Counted from the stretch's first letter, positions 1 through 8,578 are shown. The stretch: DNA of 64,000 nucleotides from Hungatella hathewayi WAL-18680 (GCF_000235505.1 NZ_JH379027.1:2500080-2564079), one strand, 5' to 3'. The notes: generated by a model from the sequence alone, not told the origin. Program-made: numbers and translations.

Positions 1-1
1 A

Positions 2-3000
2 GACGGTGCCAGGGACAGCAAAAGCTACTATGCCGATGTGGCGCCCTTCGCCATCTACAATATCAACACGCCCTTTGAGAACCATGGATGGGCCCTGATT
101 GGCGTCCAGGAGAAATCGTCTCTGTTTGGAATCAGCAACCGCATCATGAAGAGCGTGTTGACGGCGGTTTTTGTGGCCCTTTTGTTTGGCATCGTCAGCG
201 TGTTCGTCCTTATGAAGCATTTGACGAAGCCCATCAGCGTTCTGGCGGACTGGATTCGAAAGGTCAGAAGAAATACGGTGCTGGACTACAAGAAGACAGA
301 CATTGTGGAGGTGGATGACCTCTACGAGGCGGTAAATGAGTTGACGGAACGGCAGAGAGCGGCGGAAAATGCCGCCCTGGAGGAGAAGGAGCGCTATCGT
401 CTGGCCCTTCAGAGCAGTACCGATATTATATTCACTTACAATATCGACGAGGATACCATCGATGTCTACAATATCTCCGACGGCGGGAAGCGGGAGAGCC
501 GTGAGGAGCATTTGACCAGAAGTGTTCTGGAAAATCTGGATATCCTGGAGGAGGACCGGCTGGCGCTGGAGCGGATTTTCACAAATCTGGAGCCGGAATT
601 CAAGATTTCCTTCTGCTACTGCACCAAGAAAAATGGCTGGCAGTGGATGGAACTTTCTGGCAAAACCATCCTGGAGCGCTCCGGACGAAAGAGCAAGGCA
701 ATCGGAATCATCCGAAACATCAACGAGCAGAAGATGAGAGAGCAGCAGGCCAGCCGGGCGGCCCGGATTGACGCTGTCACCGGTCTGTACCGGGAGGAGA
801 TTGGCCGCGAAATCATCCGCTCACAGATGGAGTTTGGAAAGCGGGGCTGTCTGGTTCTGCTGGATGTGGATGGCTTCGGGGATATCAACGAGCAGTATGG
901 AATTGACTTTGGTGATGCCGTGCTGGAGGAGCTTGGCAGGATGATATCCCGCTTGCAGAAACAGTACCTCCAGGATGGGCTGACTTCGGTTTCCTACCGA
1001 GCCGGTGGGGACGAGATGGTTCTGTGGCTGTGCGGGTTTGACAGAGGGGAGACCCTGCAATTCCTGGGCAGTATGAAGGATATGATGAAGCAGTTTGACC
1101 AGGACGGGGATTTCGAACTCTCCGTCACGGCGGCTGCCATAGAGACAGGGGAGAAGGAGGCGCCGTTTGACCATCTCCTTGGGACACTCTGCGGTGTCAT
1201 GGCCTATGCCAAGAAGCGTAGAGCCGGCCTTTGTACCTTTGCACAGGAGATTCCGGAGACGGAGCGTCTCGCGGAGAGTGGCGGAAAACGCCGCATCAAT
1301 GAGATTGCAAGCACCGGGGATAACATGTCCCTGAATCTGGTGACCAGGGCCTTCAACCTGTTTGCCAGAGGCGGAAAGGCCGGCCCGGTTCTCGCCGTTC
1401 TCTTTGCGAAAATCGGGGAGCGCTACGGCGTTCAGGCCGTGTTTATGAGTGAGATACGCCTGGATTTCAACTCCTCCAACCTCTTCAGGCAGTGGCATGC
1501 GGGGGAGGAGATTCCTTATGACGGCGGGATTTATCACTTTAACGGGGAGGAACTGGCCGGATGCAGGGAGAAGCTGGCTTCAGGTCTGGTTACCTTTCAT
1601 GGTGAGGAAGGCTTTGAGGAGGGAGAGAGAAGACTGCTTCACATCCGGGATGGATTTGCAGGGCTCAGCATTCCTCTGTATGATGGCGGGAAGCTGATGG
1701 GAGCTATCACGCTGATTGAGAAGGCGGCCGGCAGTCCTTTGGATGAGGCGGCGTATGCGGAACTTCAGGAGATTGCCAGAATCGTGGAGACCAATGTGAA
1801 CCGGGAGCGCTATGATTTGGCCAGCCGGGCCAAGAGCGAGTTCCTCTCCAGAATGTCCCATGAGATTCGGACGCCGATGAATGCGATTATCGGCATGACC
1901 ACCATCGCGCTGAAGGAGCAGGGACAGCCGGAGCAGGTGGAAGGCTGTCTTGTGAAGATTGAAGAGTCCTCCAAGTATCTGCTGAGTCTGATCAATGACA
2001 TTCTGGACATGAGCAAGATCGAGAGCGGCAAGATGAAGCTGGCTCTGGGCAGCGGCAGTCTGAGAGAGCTGATTGACGGGACCGAGGACATTGTGAGACA
2101 GCAGATGGAGGAGAAGCATATCACCTATGTGCAGGAGGTGGACTTAAGTCACTGCTGGCTTGTGGCGGACTTCATGCGTCTGAAACAGGTGCTGTTAAAT
2201 CTCCTGGGCAATGCGGTGAAGTTTACGCCGGAGGGCGGAACCATCACCCTGACCATCCGGGAGAACCGCTCCGAGAGTTTCGGGAAACATGACGGAAGGG
2301 CGGAGATTTATTTCGCGGTGACGGATACGGGGATTGGAATCAGCTCCGAGCACCAGGAGAGAATCTTCGACGCTTTTGAGCAGGCCGAGAACAGTACGGC
2401 AGCCGCTTACGGAGGCACCGGACTGGGACTCTCCATCAGCAGCCGCCTGGTACATATGATGGGCGGCGAGATTCATCTGGAGAGCCAGGCAGGACAGGGA
2501 AGCTGCTTTAGCTTTACGCTGGGCTTTCAGACGGTGGAAGAGCAGGATATGGAAGGCAGGAAGCGTGTGGAGGACGAGACCGTTGACTTCACCGGCTGCC
2601 GGGTGCTTCTGGTGGAGGACAACAAGCTGAACACGGAGATCGCGGTATCGATTCTTGAGATGCAGGGCTTTGAGGTGGAGACAGCGGAGAACGGACTCCT
2701 GGGCGTGGAGCGTTTTGAGGAAAGCATACCGGGTTACTATGATTTGATTCTCATGGATATCCGGATGCCGGTGATGGACGGCTTAGAAGCGGCCGAGACG
2801 ATCCGCCGCCTGAACCGGAAGGATGCCAGAACCGTCCCGATTATCGCCATGACGGCCAATGCCTTTGACGAGGATATGAAGAAGTCCATCGACAGCGGTA
2901 TGAACGGCCACCTCACCAAGCCGGTGGATATCAAAGAGCTGATACGGACCGCCGGGGAGGCCATTCGAGAGAGCCGGAGCGGAAACGGAAACAATCAGAA

Positions 3001-3007
3001 TATATGA
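2..3007 (+). CDS. hybrid sensor histidine kinase with embedded GGDEF-like domain (5' partial)
   Basis: The frame is open to the left edge, so the start lies outside the window; residues here are numbered from the GTG codon at 38. Visible order: end of an extracellular sensor domain, a membrane helix (about 40-60), HAMP (60-110), a PAS-like region (115-230), a GGDEF-type domain (about 243-400), a GAF-like region (440-590), HisKA with SHEIRTPMN and phospho-acceptor His 608, HATPase with a GTGLGLSI box, and a C-terminal receiver with LILMDIRMP (Asp 907) and a late TKP lysine. The family relays phosphate from His to its own receiver Asp and then usually through an Hpt protein. The cyclase signature reads GGDEM (nt 1004-1018) instead of GGDEF, so cyclase activity is uncertain. 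No Hpt gene or output partner is next to it. Confidence 0.9.
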   Translation, partial: DGARDSKSYYADVAPFAIYNINTPFENHGWALIGVQEKSSLFGISNRIMKSVLTAVFVALLFGIVSVFVLMKHLTKPISVLADWIRKVRRNTVLDYKKTDIVEVDDLYEAVNELTERQRAAENAALEEKERYRLALQSSTDIIFTYNIDEDTIDVYNISDGGKRESREEHLTRSVLENLDILEEDRLALERIFTNLEPEFKISFCYCTKKNGWQWMELSGKTILERSGRKSKAIGIIRNINEQKMREQQASRAARIDAVTGLYREEIGREIIRSQMEFGKRGCLVLLDVDGFGDINEQYGIDFGDAVLEELGRMISRLQKQYLQDGLTSVSYRAGGDEMVLWLCGFDRGETLQFLGSMKDMMKQFDQDGDFELSVTAAAIETGEKEAPFDHLLGTLCGVMAYAKKRRAGLCTFAQEIPETERLAESGGKRRINEIASTGDNMSLNLVTRAFNLFARGGKAGPVLAVLFAKIGERYGVQAVFMSEIRLDFNSSNLFRQWHAGEEIPYDGGIYHFNGEELAGCREKLASGLVTFHGEEGFEEGERRLLHIRDGFAGLSIPLYDGGKLMGAITLIEKAAGSPLDEAAYAELQEIARIVETNVNRERYDLASRAKSEFLSRMSHEIRTPMNAIIGMTTIALKEQGQPEQVEGCLVKIEESSKYLLSLINDILDMSKIESGKMKLALGSGSLRELIDGTEDIVRQQMEEKHITYVQEVDLSHCWLVADFMRLKQVLLNLLGNAVKFTPEGGTITLTIRENRSESFGKHDGRAEIYFAVTDTGIGISSEHQERIFDAFEQAENSTAAAYGGTGLGLSISSRLVHMMGGEIHLESQAGQGSCFSFTLGFQTVEEQDMEGRKRVEDETVDFTGCRVLLVEDNKLNTEIAVSILEMQGFEVETAENGLLGVERFEESIPGYYDLILMDIRMPVMDGLEAAETIRRLNRKDARTVPIIAMTANAFDEDMKKSIDSGMNGHLTKPVDIKELIRTAGEAIRESRSGNGNNQNI

Positions 3008-3065
3008 TATTAATTCAACAATTAAAACAATAGAGAAAAATGTTGAAAATAATACAAAATAAAAA

Positions 3066-3094
3066 TTGACAAAACTGGAATTCTATACTATAAT
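3066..3094 (+). promoter_or_regulatory. consensus sigma-A promoter of tRNA-Leu
   Basis: TTGACA at 3066-3071, a 17-nt spacer, and TATAAT at 3089-3094. Both hexamers match the consensus exactly. The tRNA begins 29 nt after the -10 box. Confidence 0.9.
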
Positions 3095-3122
3095 TAAGTT
3101 CGTTGCTGCAAGACAGCGACAT

Positions 3123-3206
3123 GCAGAAGTGGCGGAATTGGCAGACGCGCACGGTTCAGGTCCGTGTGGTGGTAACACCTTGAGGGTTCGACTCCCTTCT
3201 TCTGCA
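3123..3206 (+). tRNA. tRNA-Leu (anticodon CAG)
   Basis: Cloverleaf visible: acceptor GCAGAAG (3123-3129) pairs with CTTCTGC (3199-3205) and the discriminator is A3206. The anticodon loop TTCAGGT gives CAG, which reads CTG codons. The variable arm is long, as expected of a class II tRNA, and the T arm carries TTCGACT. CCA is not encoded. It is a single-gene unit between a consensus promoter and an intrinsic terminator. Confidence 0.95.
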
Positions 3207-3220
3207 TTTCACGATGACAA

Positions 3221-3253
3221 TGCGAATCCGGATTCAGCCGGGTTCGCATTTTT
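3221..3253 (+). terminator. intrinsic terminator of tRNA-Leu
   Basis: An 11-bp stem (3221-3231 with 3238-3248, one G-T pair), a 6-nt loop and five T residues. It lies 15 nt after the tRNA. Confidence 0.9.
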
Positions 3254-3321
3254 CGATTGGGGAACAAGTGGACGCGGATGCGTGGAAGGAAGAAAAAGAC
3301 AGGAAGATGGAGGAAGGTATC

Positions 3322-4089
3322 ATGCAGGATATCATGCTGGACGGGGCGGACAATGTAAGAGATTTTGGAGGGACGGTCAATCGTGAGGGACGGGTGATCC
3401 GTCCGGAGCTGCTGATCCGCAGCAATCATTTGAATGCGCTGACAGAAGCGGATGTGAACCTTCTGTCCGTGGAATATCACCTGAGAGGAATGATTGACCT
3501 GAGGACGGATGCGGAGGTGCGGGAGCGGCCGGACGCCAGCGTGCCGGGGGCGGAGTGGATTCACCTTCCATTATTTGAGGAGCGGGCCGTCGGCATTACC
3601 CATGAGAAGATGACGGACCTATCCATGATAGCGGGTTCCATGCCGGATATGGCTTCCCTCTACCGGCTGATTGTTACCGATAGCTTTTCCACGGCACAGC
3701 TGGGCCGGGTAATGCAGGTGATTATGGAAATGGAGACGGGAGCGGTTTTATGGCACTGCACGGAGGGAAAGGACAGATGCGGAGTTGTGTCGGCCCTGGT
3801 GCTGGAACTGTTAAACGTGGACAGAGAGACCATTTTTGAGGACTATCTGGCGACAAACCGGGCTTCCACCAAGCGGGCTGACGCATACGAAAAAGAGGTC
3901 TTAAAGAAGACCGGAGATGAGACCATGGCCCGGAATGTGCGGAACCTGTTTCTGGCGGACCGTTCTTACCTTCAGGCAGCATTCGATGCCGTGGAGGATT
4001 CATACGGCTCTATGGAGCGGTTCTTTGAGTCTGAGCTTGGAATCAGCGGGGAAAAGAGGGCCAAGTTCCAGGAGAAATGTCTTGTATAA
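3322..4089 (+). CDS. tyrosine/serine protein phosphatase family (Tyr_phosphatase_3-like)
   Basis: 255 aa, cytosolic. The family removes phosphate from phosphotyrosine/phosphoserine or phospholipid-like substrates through a cysteinyl-phosphate intermediate. The N-terminal NVRDFGG motif is typical, and the P-loop HCTEGKDRCG holds Cys146 and Arg152 of the CX5R signature. The start at 3322 is chosen because GGAGG at 3309-3313 sits 8 nt upstream; the frame stays open back to 3214, but that would run through the tRNA terminator hairpin. The gene stands alone between terminators. Physiological substrate unknown. Confidence 0.85.
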   Translation: MQDIMLDGADNVRDFGGTVNREGRVIRPELLIRSNHLNALTEADVNLLSVEYHLRGMIDLRTDAEVRERPDASVPGAEWIHLPLFEERAVGITHEKMTDLSMIAGSMPDMASLYRLIVTDSFSTAQLGRVMQVIMEMETGAVLWHCTEGKDRCGVVSALVLELLNVDRETIFEDYLATNRASTKRADAYEKEVLKKTGDETMARNVRNLFLADRSYLQAAFDAVEDSYGSMERFFESELGISGEKRAKFQEKCLV

Positions 4090-4120
4090 AATGGAATTGC
4101 TTCGGGAACGATCATTCTGG

Positions 4121-4169
4121 CGGGGCGGCAGGTGACAGCGGAAAGCTGACCACTTACCGCCCCGTTTCT
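4121..4169 (+). terminator. probable intrinsic terminator after phosphatase gene
   Basis: CGGGGCGG (4121-4128) pairs with CCGCCCCG (4157-4164), with a further GTG/CAC pairing inside. A short T-rich tail follows. The U tract is weak, so this is less certain than the other terminators. Confidence 0.55.
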
Positions 4170-4240
4170 GCCACTTACTGAAAACCGGTTTACATTTGCA
4201 CCGGAATATGGTTAGATGGGGACATGGAAGGGGGGATGAG

Positions 4241-4693
4241 ATGAAAATCCGGATTGAGCTTGACGAGAGTCTGACGGAGGACGAAGTGGTCATCCGTTCC
4301 AGCAGTTTGGGGGAGCAGGTGCGAAAGATTGAGCAGGCGGTCAGCGAGATTGTGAACGCCGGGCAGAAGTTTGTGTTTTATAAAGACGACACCGAATATT
4401 ATCTGCCGCTGGATGCCATCTGCTTTTTCGAGACGGAGGGAAATGTGGTCTACGCTCACACGAAAAACGACATGTTTTTGGTGAAGTTAAGGCTTTATGA
4501 ACTGGAAGAACGGCTGCCCGGTGTGTTCATGAGGGTATCCAAATCCACAATCCTGAATATCAAGGTTGTGTACGCGCTGACGCGCACCATCTCATCCACC
4601 TGTCTGGTTCAGCTTCAGGGAACTCATAAACAGGTGTATGTGTCCAGATATTATTATAAGCCGCTGAAAGAACGGCTGGAGGGAAAGAGGTAA
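4241..4693 (+). CDS. LytTR-domain DNA-binding regulator
   Basis: 150 aa. A short N-terminal region (1-50) precedes a LytTR DNA-binding domain (about 50-145) with typical features: YYLPLDAICFFETEGN, a central LRLYELEERLPG helix and FMRVSKSTILN. There is no receiver domain, so it is a stand-alone LytTR protein as in LytTR regulatory systems, where the membrane partner usually controls the regulator. The start at 4241 follows a run of G residues (4229-4236) that serves as ribosome site. The stop is 5 nt from the next gene, a LiaF-like membrane protein, which is the likely partner and target. Confidence 0.85.
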   Translation: MKIRIELDESLTEDEVVIRSSSLGEQVRKIEQAVSEIVNAGQKFVFYKDDTEYYLPLDAICFFETEGNVVYAHTKNDMFLVKLRLYELEERLPGVFMRVSKSTILNIKVVYALTRTISSTCLVQLQGTHKQVYVSRYYYKPLKERLEGKR

Positions 4694-4698
4694 GAGAC

Positions 4699-5388
4699 AT
4701 GAAAAAAGAAAATCTATTCTGGGGGCTGTTCTTCATCGTGGGAGCGATTGCCCTGATCGTCAATAAGCTGGGACTTCTGGGAGGAATCAGTCTGTGGACC
4801 ATATTTTTTACCGTGTTTCTGGCAGCCATGCTGATCAAGAGCGTGATGCATAGAAGCGCGTCGGGGATTCTGTTTTCCATAGCATTTTTGTGTATCCTGT
4901 ACGATAAGGAACTGGGAATTACGGCTTTGACTCCCTGGACGGTATTGGGGGCGGCGGCCCTTGGCAGTATCGGCTGCTCCATGCTGTTTCAGCCTTGGAG
5001 AAAAAATCATTGGGAGCATCACGGAAATGAAGAGTTTGAGATGGAGACCATAGAGGGGGACAGTATCCATTTAAGCACGTCATTTGCCGGGAGTATCAAA
5101 TATATTAATTCTGACGATTTTACACACGCCAATTTGAAATGCAGTTTCGGCGCCATGAAAGTGTATTTTGATAATGCGGTCATTCAGAATGGGCAGGCGG
5201 TTGTGGCGCTGGATGTCTCCTTTGCGGGAGTCGAACTGTTTGTTCCCAAGGAATGGCGTGTGGACAATATGGTGGACGCTTCCCTGGGCGGGGTTGAGGA
5301 GAAGAACAGAAGTATTTCTACCGGGACGCCGGTGTTAAAACTGACAGGCAAGTGCAGCTTTGCGGGAATCACGATTATCTATGTGTAA
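4699..5388 (+). CDS. LiaF-like membrane protein (cell-wall stress response domain)
   Basis: 229 aa. Four hydrophobic segments in residues 6-100 resemble a LiaI/LiaF transmembrane region. A soluble C-terminal domain (about 125-229) has the repeated beta-strand pattern of the LiaF 'cell wall-active antibiotics response' domain: SFAGSIKYI, CSFGAMKVYFD, VSFAGVELFVP, CSFAGITIIY. LiaF proteins repress envelope-stress regulators. Here the partner is a LytTR protein instead of the usual LiaRS pair. Co-transcribed with it (5-nt gap). Confidence 0.8.
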   Translation: MKKENLFWGLFFIVGAIALIVNKLGLLGGISLWTIFFTVFLAAMLIKSVMHRSASGILFSIAFLCILYDKELGITALTPWTVLGAAALGSIGCSMLFQPWRKNHWEHHGNEEFEMETIEGDSIHLSTSFAGSIKYINSDDFTHANLKCSFGAMKVYFDNAVIQNGQAVVALDVSFAGVELFVPKEWRVDNMVDASLGGVEEKNRSISTGTPVLKLTGKCSFAGITIIYV

Positions 5389-5423
5389 GAGTATGGACTG
5401 ACATGGGAGAGGGGAGCGGAAAC

Positions 5424-6149
5424 ATGAACGAAGTAATCAAAAGCCTGATGGAGCGCAAATCCATGCGGGTCTATCTGGATAAGGAAATCAGCGCGGAGGA
5501 TAAGAAGGCGATTCTGATAGCGGCCATGGCGGCGCCGACGGCGGGGAACCAGCAGCTGTATACGATTCTGGATATCACGGACCAGAGCCTGAAAGAAACG
5601 CTGGCAAAGACCTGTGACAACCAGCCGTTTATCGCCAAGGCGAAGATGGTACTCATCTTCTGTGCCGACGCGAAGAAGTGGCAGGATGTATTTCTGGAGG
5701 CCGGGTGTAATCCCAGGGAGCCGGGAGTGGGTGATCTGATGCTGGCTGTGGAGGACGCCGTGATAGCGGCCCAGAACGCGGTGACGGCGGCGGAAAGCCT
5801 GGGAATCGGCTCCTGCTACATCGGGGATATCATGGAGCAGTGTGAAACGCACAGAGAGCTTCTCCATCTGCCCAAATACGTGTTCCCGGCTGCCATGGTG
5901 GTGTTTGGCTATCCGAACGAGCAGCAGAAGGCGAGAAAGAAGCCGGAGCGGTGCCGCCTGGAGGATGTGGTCCACGAGAATTATTACCGGGAGATGGACG
6001 GGGAGAAGCTGCGGGAAATGTTTGGCAAAGAGTATCCGGACAGAACCTTTGAGGAGTGGGCGGATGCGTTTTGCAGGCGCAAGTACAACAGCGATTTCTC
6101 GCGGGAGATGACCCGCTCGGTGGGAGAGTATCTGAAGGATTTTGAATAG
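5424..6149 (+). CDS. nitroreductase-family FMN oxidoreductase
   Basis: 241 aa. N-terminal ERKSMRVYLDKEIS and the segment around AAMAAPTAGNQQ match the FMN-binding nitroreductase fold; a central block (AVEDAVIAAQNAVTAAESLGIGSCYIGD) is also diagnostic. These enzymes use NAD(P)H to reduce nitroaromatics, quinones or flavins; the true substrate cannot be told. The start at 5424 follows GAGAGGGGAG at 5407-5416. It lies 35 nt after the LiaF-like gene without a terminator between, so it may share that transcript. A strong bidirectional terminator follows. Confidence 0.85.
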   Translation: MNEVIKSLMERKSMRVYLDKEISAEDKKAILIAAMAAPTAGNQQLYTILDITDQSLKETLAKTCDNQPFIAKAKMVLIFCADAKKWQDVFLEAGCNPREPGVGDLMLAVEDAVIAAQNAVTAAESLGIGSCYIGDIMEQCETHRELLHLPKYVFPAAMVVFGYPNEQQKARKKPERCRLEDVVHENYYREMDGEKLREMFGKEYPDRTFEEWADAFCRRKYNSDFSREMTRSVGEYLKDFE

Positions 6150-6166
6150 GGAAGAGAGTATACAGG

Positions 6167-6217
6167 AACAGGCCAGCTTGTCAGCGGTGTTTTACCGCCG
6201 ACGGCTGGCCTGTTTGT
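6167..6217. terminator. bidirectional terminator between convergent genes
   Basis: AACAGGCCAGC (6167-6177) pairs with GCTGGCCTGTT (6204-6214), with a second inner stem around GCGGT/ACCGC. T-rich on the right and A-rich on the left, so it can serve the nitroreductase gene (+) and the DUF4349 gene (-). Confidence 0.85.
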
Positions 6218-6235
6218 TAGGTTGAGGTTTTGATA

Positions 6236-7267
6236 TTACTTGTCTTCTGTATAGTATACGTCTTCTTCCGTATCGGAAATATCTGTTGTTCGGTCTATGA
6301 TGTCAGAAGGCGCCGACTGTGCCGCTTTCTTGATCCGCTCCCGTCCACGTCGTCTTCTCGTGAAGAAGAGAATCACCAGAACAATAAGCGCCAGCGGCAG
6401 CCATATGGGGCTGGTGGTAATCAGCCAAATCAGGAAGCCGGTCATAAACGCTGTCATGGCGTCCGCATTTTTGGACAGTCCGCTCTGAATCCGCTGGCCG
6501 AAGGTCTCCGGTGAGGTGGGGGTGTAGGTGGTCACTTCCTGGATGCTGAGACTCACGGTGCTGTACTCCACTTGGTTGTCATACAGTCTCAGCTGGGACT
6601 CCATGGATTCCAGCTCGTAGCGAATCTCCGACAGACGCTTCTCCAGCGTGATAACCGCGTCCAGGGATTCCGCCTTTTCTAACAGCGCCCAGATCCGGTC
6701 CTGCTCCACGATGAGAGATTTCTTCCGGCTCTCCAAATCACTGTACTGGAGGGTCACATCCGAGGTGGATTCATAGCGGTTGGTAATGTTGCCGTTCTGC
6801 TCCACCGTGGTGATAAAGGAATCCAGCTTCTCCTGGGGGATGCGGGCGGTGATGGAAGCGTACCGGCGACGGGGCTCGTTGTTGCCTGTCATGCTGGAGC
6901 CGGTGACGCTGGAATCCTGGGTATAGCCGCCAAGGGCGGTTATCTGGCTGCTGATGGTCTCCAACAGGCCGTCAAAGTCGCTGGTCTCCACGTCCATATT
7001 GGCGTTGCGAATCAGTTTGCGGCTGGCCGGCTGCACATTAAGGTTTCCGGTGGAACTGGTCAGCCCGCCATCCTCCGGTGAGACCTGGTCGTATTCCATG
7101 GCCGCTGTCTCCTGGTAGACTTCTGCCTTGTTGTCGTAGGAAGCGGCCGTGGTCTCCGCCATATAGGCCGAAGAACTTTTGCTGGCGCCGCACCCGGTCA
7201 GGAATAGCGCGCCTGCCAGAATGGCGGCGGCCGCCCCGTACCGGCGGGTAAAACATTGTTTTTTCAT
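6236..7267 (-). CDS. DUF4349-type membrane-anchored lipoprotein
   Basis: 343 aa. Lipobox LTGC with lipidated Cys26, a Ser/Thr-rich linker, then a DUF4349-like domain (about 80-250) with ITARIPQEKLDSFI and a coiled-coil segment (EKRLSEIRYELESMESQLRLYD). A C-terminal membrane helix (about 275-303) is followed by a basic stop-transfer RRRRGRERIKK tail. It is therefore held at the outer face of the membrane by lipid and helix. The function of the family is unknown; envelope stress or transport roles are guesses. Ribosome site GGAGGAG just upstream. Confidence 0.8.
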   Translation of the reverse strand: MKKQCFTRRYGAAAAILAGALFLTGCGASKSSSAYMAETTAASYDNKAEVYQETAAMEYDQVSPEDGGLTSSTGNLNVQPASRKLIRNANMDVETSDFDGLLETISSQITALGGYTQDSSVTGSSMTGNNEPRRRYASITARIPQEKLDSFITTVEQNGNITNRYESTSDVTLQYSDLESRKKSLIVEQDRIWALLEKAESLDAVITLEKRLSEIRYELESMESQLRLYDNQVEYSTVSLSIQEVTTYTPTSPETFGQRIQSGLSKNADAMTAFMTGFLIWLITTSPIWLPLALIVLVILFFTRRRRGRERIKKAAQSAPSDIIDRTTDISDTEEDVYYTEDK

Positions 7268-7302
7268 AATTTCTCCTCCTTTATATCAGATAATTTACAC
7301 AA

Positions 7303-7346
7303 TTATCTTATAGTTTTAAGATAACACATCTGATTTTTGAATACAA
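7303..7346 (-). promoter_or_regulatory. promoter with palindrome over the -10 box, upstream of DUF4349 gene
   Basis: On the - strand TTGTAT (7341-7346), a 17-nt spacer and TATCTT (7318-7323) form a plausible sigma-A promoter. The -10 box lies inside a perfect 8-bp inverted repeat, TTATCTTA (7303-7310) and TAAGATAA (7317-7324), which looks like an operator. Confidence 0.5.
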
Positions 7347-7420
7347 TGGGAGGCAAAAAGGATTAAGAAAATCTATCGGAAATTATCAGAAACCGGAGCA
7401 TTTTCTATTGATATCACATC

Positions 7421-7471
7421 AAAAAACACCGGAACCCCTCCGATGAGTCATCATCCGAAAGGTCCCGGTGT
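7421..7471 (-). terminator. intrinsic terminator of RpiR gene
   Basis: Read on the - strand: ACACCGGGACC (7461-7471) pairs with GGTTCCGGTGT (7426-7436), then a run of T residues (7421-7426). It ends the RpiR transcript. Confidence 0.85.
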
Positions 7472-7486
7472 CGTCTGCAATTCCGT

Positions 7487-8344
7487 CTAATATTCAAACA
7501 CGTAAGAATCCATAGTCTGGCTGTTGTTAATCAGCGCGTCGCTGTTTAACTTCTTCTGCCGCAGTCCCTTATCACTCTTTAACAGCGCGCTGTAAATAAT
7601 GTCCGTCACATAGAGATACATCAGGTTGTCCGACAGCGCCGTGGTGTTGTTGGCAATCAGCTTGTCCGACACGATGAACTTGTAGTCCGACAAATCGCCA
7701 AGCTTGGGGGAATCCACGCTGGTGATGGTCAGATTCTTCCCGCCCCGGTCAGTGGAGGCGCTGGCCGCCTGGTAGATATCCTTCATCATAATGCTCCGCG
7801 CGATAAAGATGGACAAATCGCCGGGGGCCGTGTTGGTCACCTGAAGACTGATGCTTAGGGGGTCCGTGAAATCCTTGGCCCGGATGCCGGCCAGCTCCAG
7901 CTTGTAGCGGAACTCCCTGGCGGCAAAGGTGGTGTTGGCCAGGGCATAGAGATTGATGCACCTGGCATTCTTTATCATCTCCGCGGCTCCAAAGACGGTT
8001 TTCTCGTCCAGCAGGGCCGCCGTGTTGTTCAACATGCTCCGGTAATCGGAGGTGATGGAGGAGATAAAATTCCCGCCGGAGGAAGAGGGGGTCTCCTGAA
8101 CCATATTGTTGTAAAAGCTCTCCTGCGCCAGCGCAATCTTTAATCCATTGAAGCCCTTGTAGCCCAGCTTCTTGCAGAAGCGGTTAATGCTGGCTTCCGA
8201 GGTGCCGGTCTCATCGGCCAGGGCGGTGATGGTGGTGGTGAGAATCTGCTCGGCATGGTTGATGACATACTGGCTGATGGCGTTCTCGCTCACGGTAAAA
8301 TTGGGCTGCATGGAGATTATTTTAGAAATAACGGTTGATACCAT
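7487..8344 (-). CDS. RpiR/MurR-family transcriptional regulator
   Basis: 285 aa. N-terminal HTH_6 domain (about 1-77: ITALADETGTSEASINRFCK, KLGYKGFNGLKIAL), then a SIS sugar-phosphate-binding domain (about 105-250). Family members sense phosphosugars or related small molecules. The gene is divergent from the FAD oxidoreductase, permease and hydantoinase-like genes and is the obvious candidate regulator for them. The shared upstream region holds five copies of ATGAAAAT that may be its operators. Confidence 0.88.
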   Translation of the reverse strand: MVSTVISKIISMQPNFTVSENAISQYVINHAEQILTTTITALADETGTSEASINRFCKKLGYKGFNGLKIALAQESFYNNMVQETPSSSGGNFISSITSDYRSMLNNTAALLDEKTVFGAAEMIKNARCINLYALANTTFAAREFRYKLELAGIRAKDFTDPLSISLQVTNTAPGDLSIFIARSIMMKDIYQAASASTDRGGKNLTITSVDSPKLGDLSDYKFIVSDKLIANNTTALSDNLMYLYVTDIIYSALLKSDKGLRQKKLNSDALINNSQTMDSYVFEY

Positions 8345-8433
8345 ATCCTGCTCCTTATATTAAGAAAATAACTCGTATTCGTATTTCCAAAAGTATACCA
8401 TATTTCCAAAACATTTGCAAATAATGACTTGTG

Positions 8434-8578
8434 ATGAAAATGTAAATCAAATATATTGACAGCAAATGAAAATAGTGATAGTATAATAGCATAAAAATAC
8501 CGAGTGGATGGAAAACAATGTGATGAAAATGCACAAAAATAGACTCTGATAATGAAAATTTTGATTTGCAATGAAAAT
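8434..8578 (+). promoter_or_regulatory. repeated ATGAAAAT boxes and possible promoter in divergent region
   Basis: This A+T-rich 314-bp intergenic stretch holds five copies of ATGAAAAT, at 8434, 8466, 8523, 8552 and 8571, all in the same orientation. A TTGACA (8456-8461) is 20 nt from TATAAT (8482-8487), too long for a standard promoter; TAGTAT (8479-8484) would give 17 nt. No gene is convincing here. The boxes are candidates for RpiR binding. Confidence 0.5.

Noticed and set aside
821..1537. Long antisense frame inside the hybrid kinase gene
   Set aside because: It mirrors codon bias of the + strand gene, has no ribosome site and no recognisable domain.
3214..3321. Longer N-terminus for the phosphatase gene from ATG 3214
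   Set aside because: It would run through the tRNA-Leu terminator hairpin and has no ribosome site; GGAGG supports 3322.
8456..8487. TTGACA to TATAAT as a promoter of the FAD oxidoreductase gene
   Set aside because: The spacer is 20 nt, too long for normal sigma-A use; kept only as part of the regulatory region.
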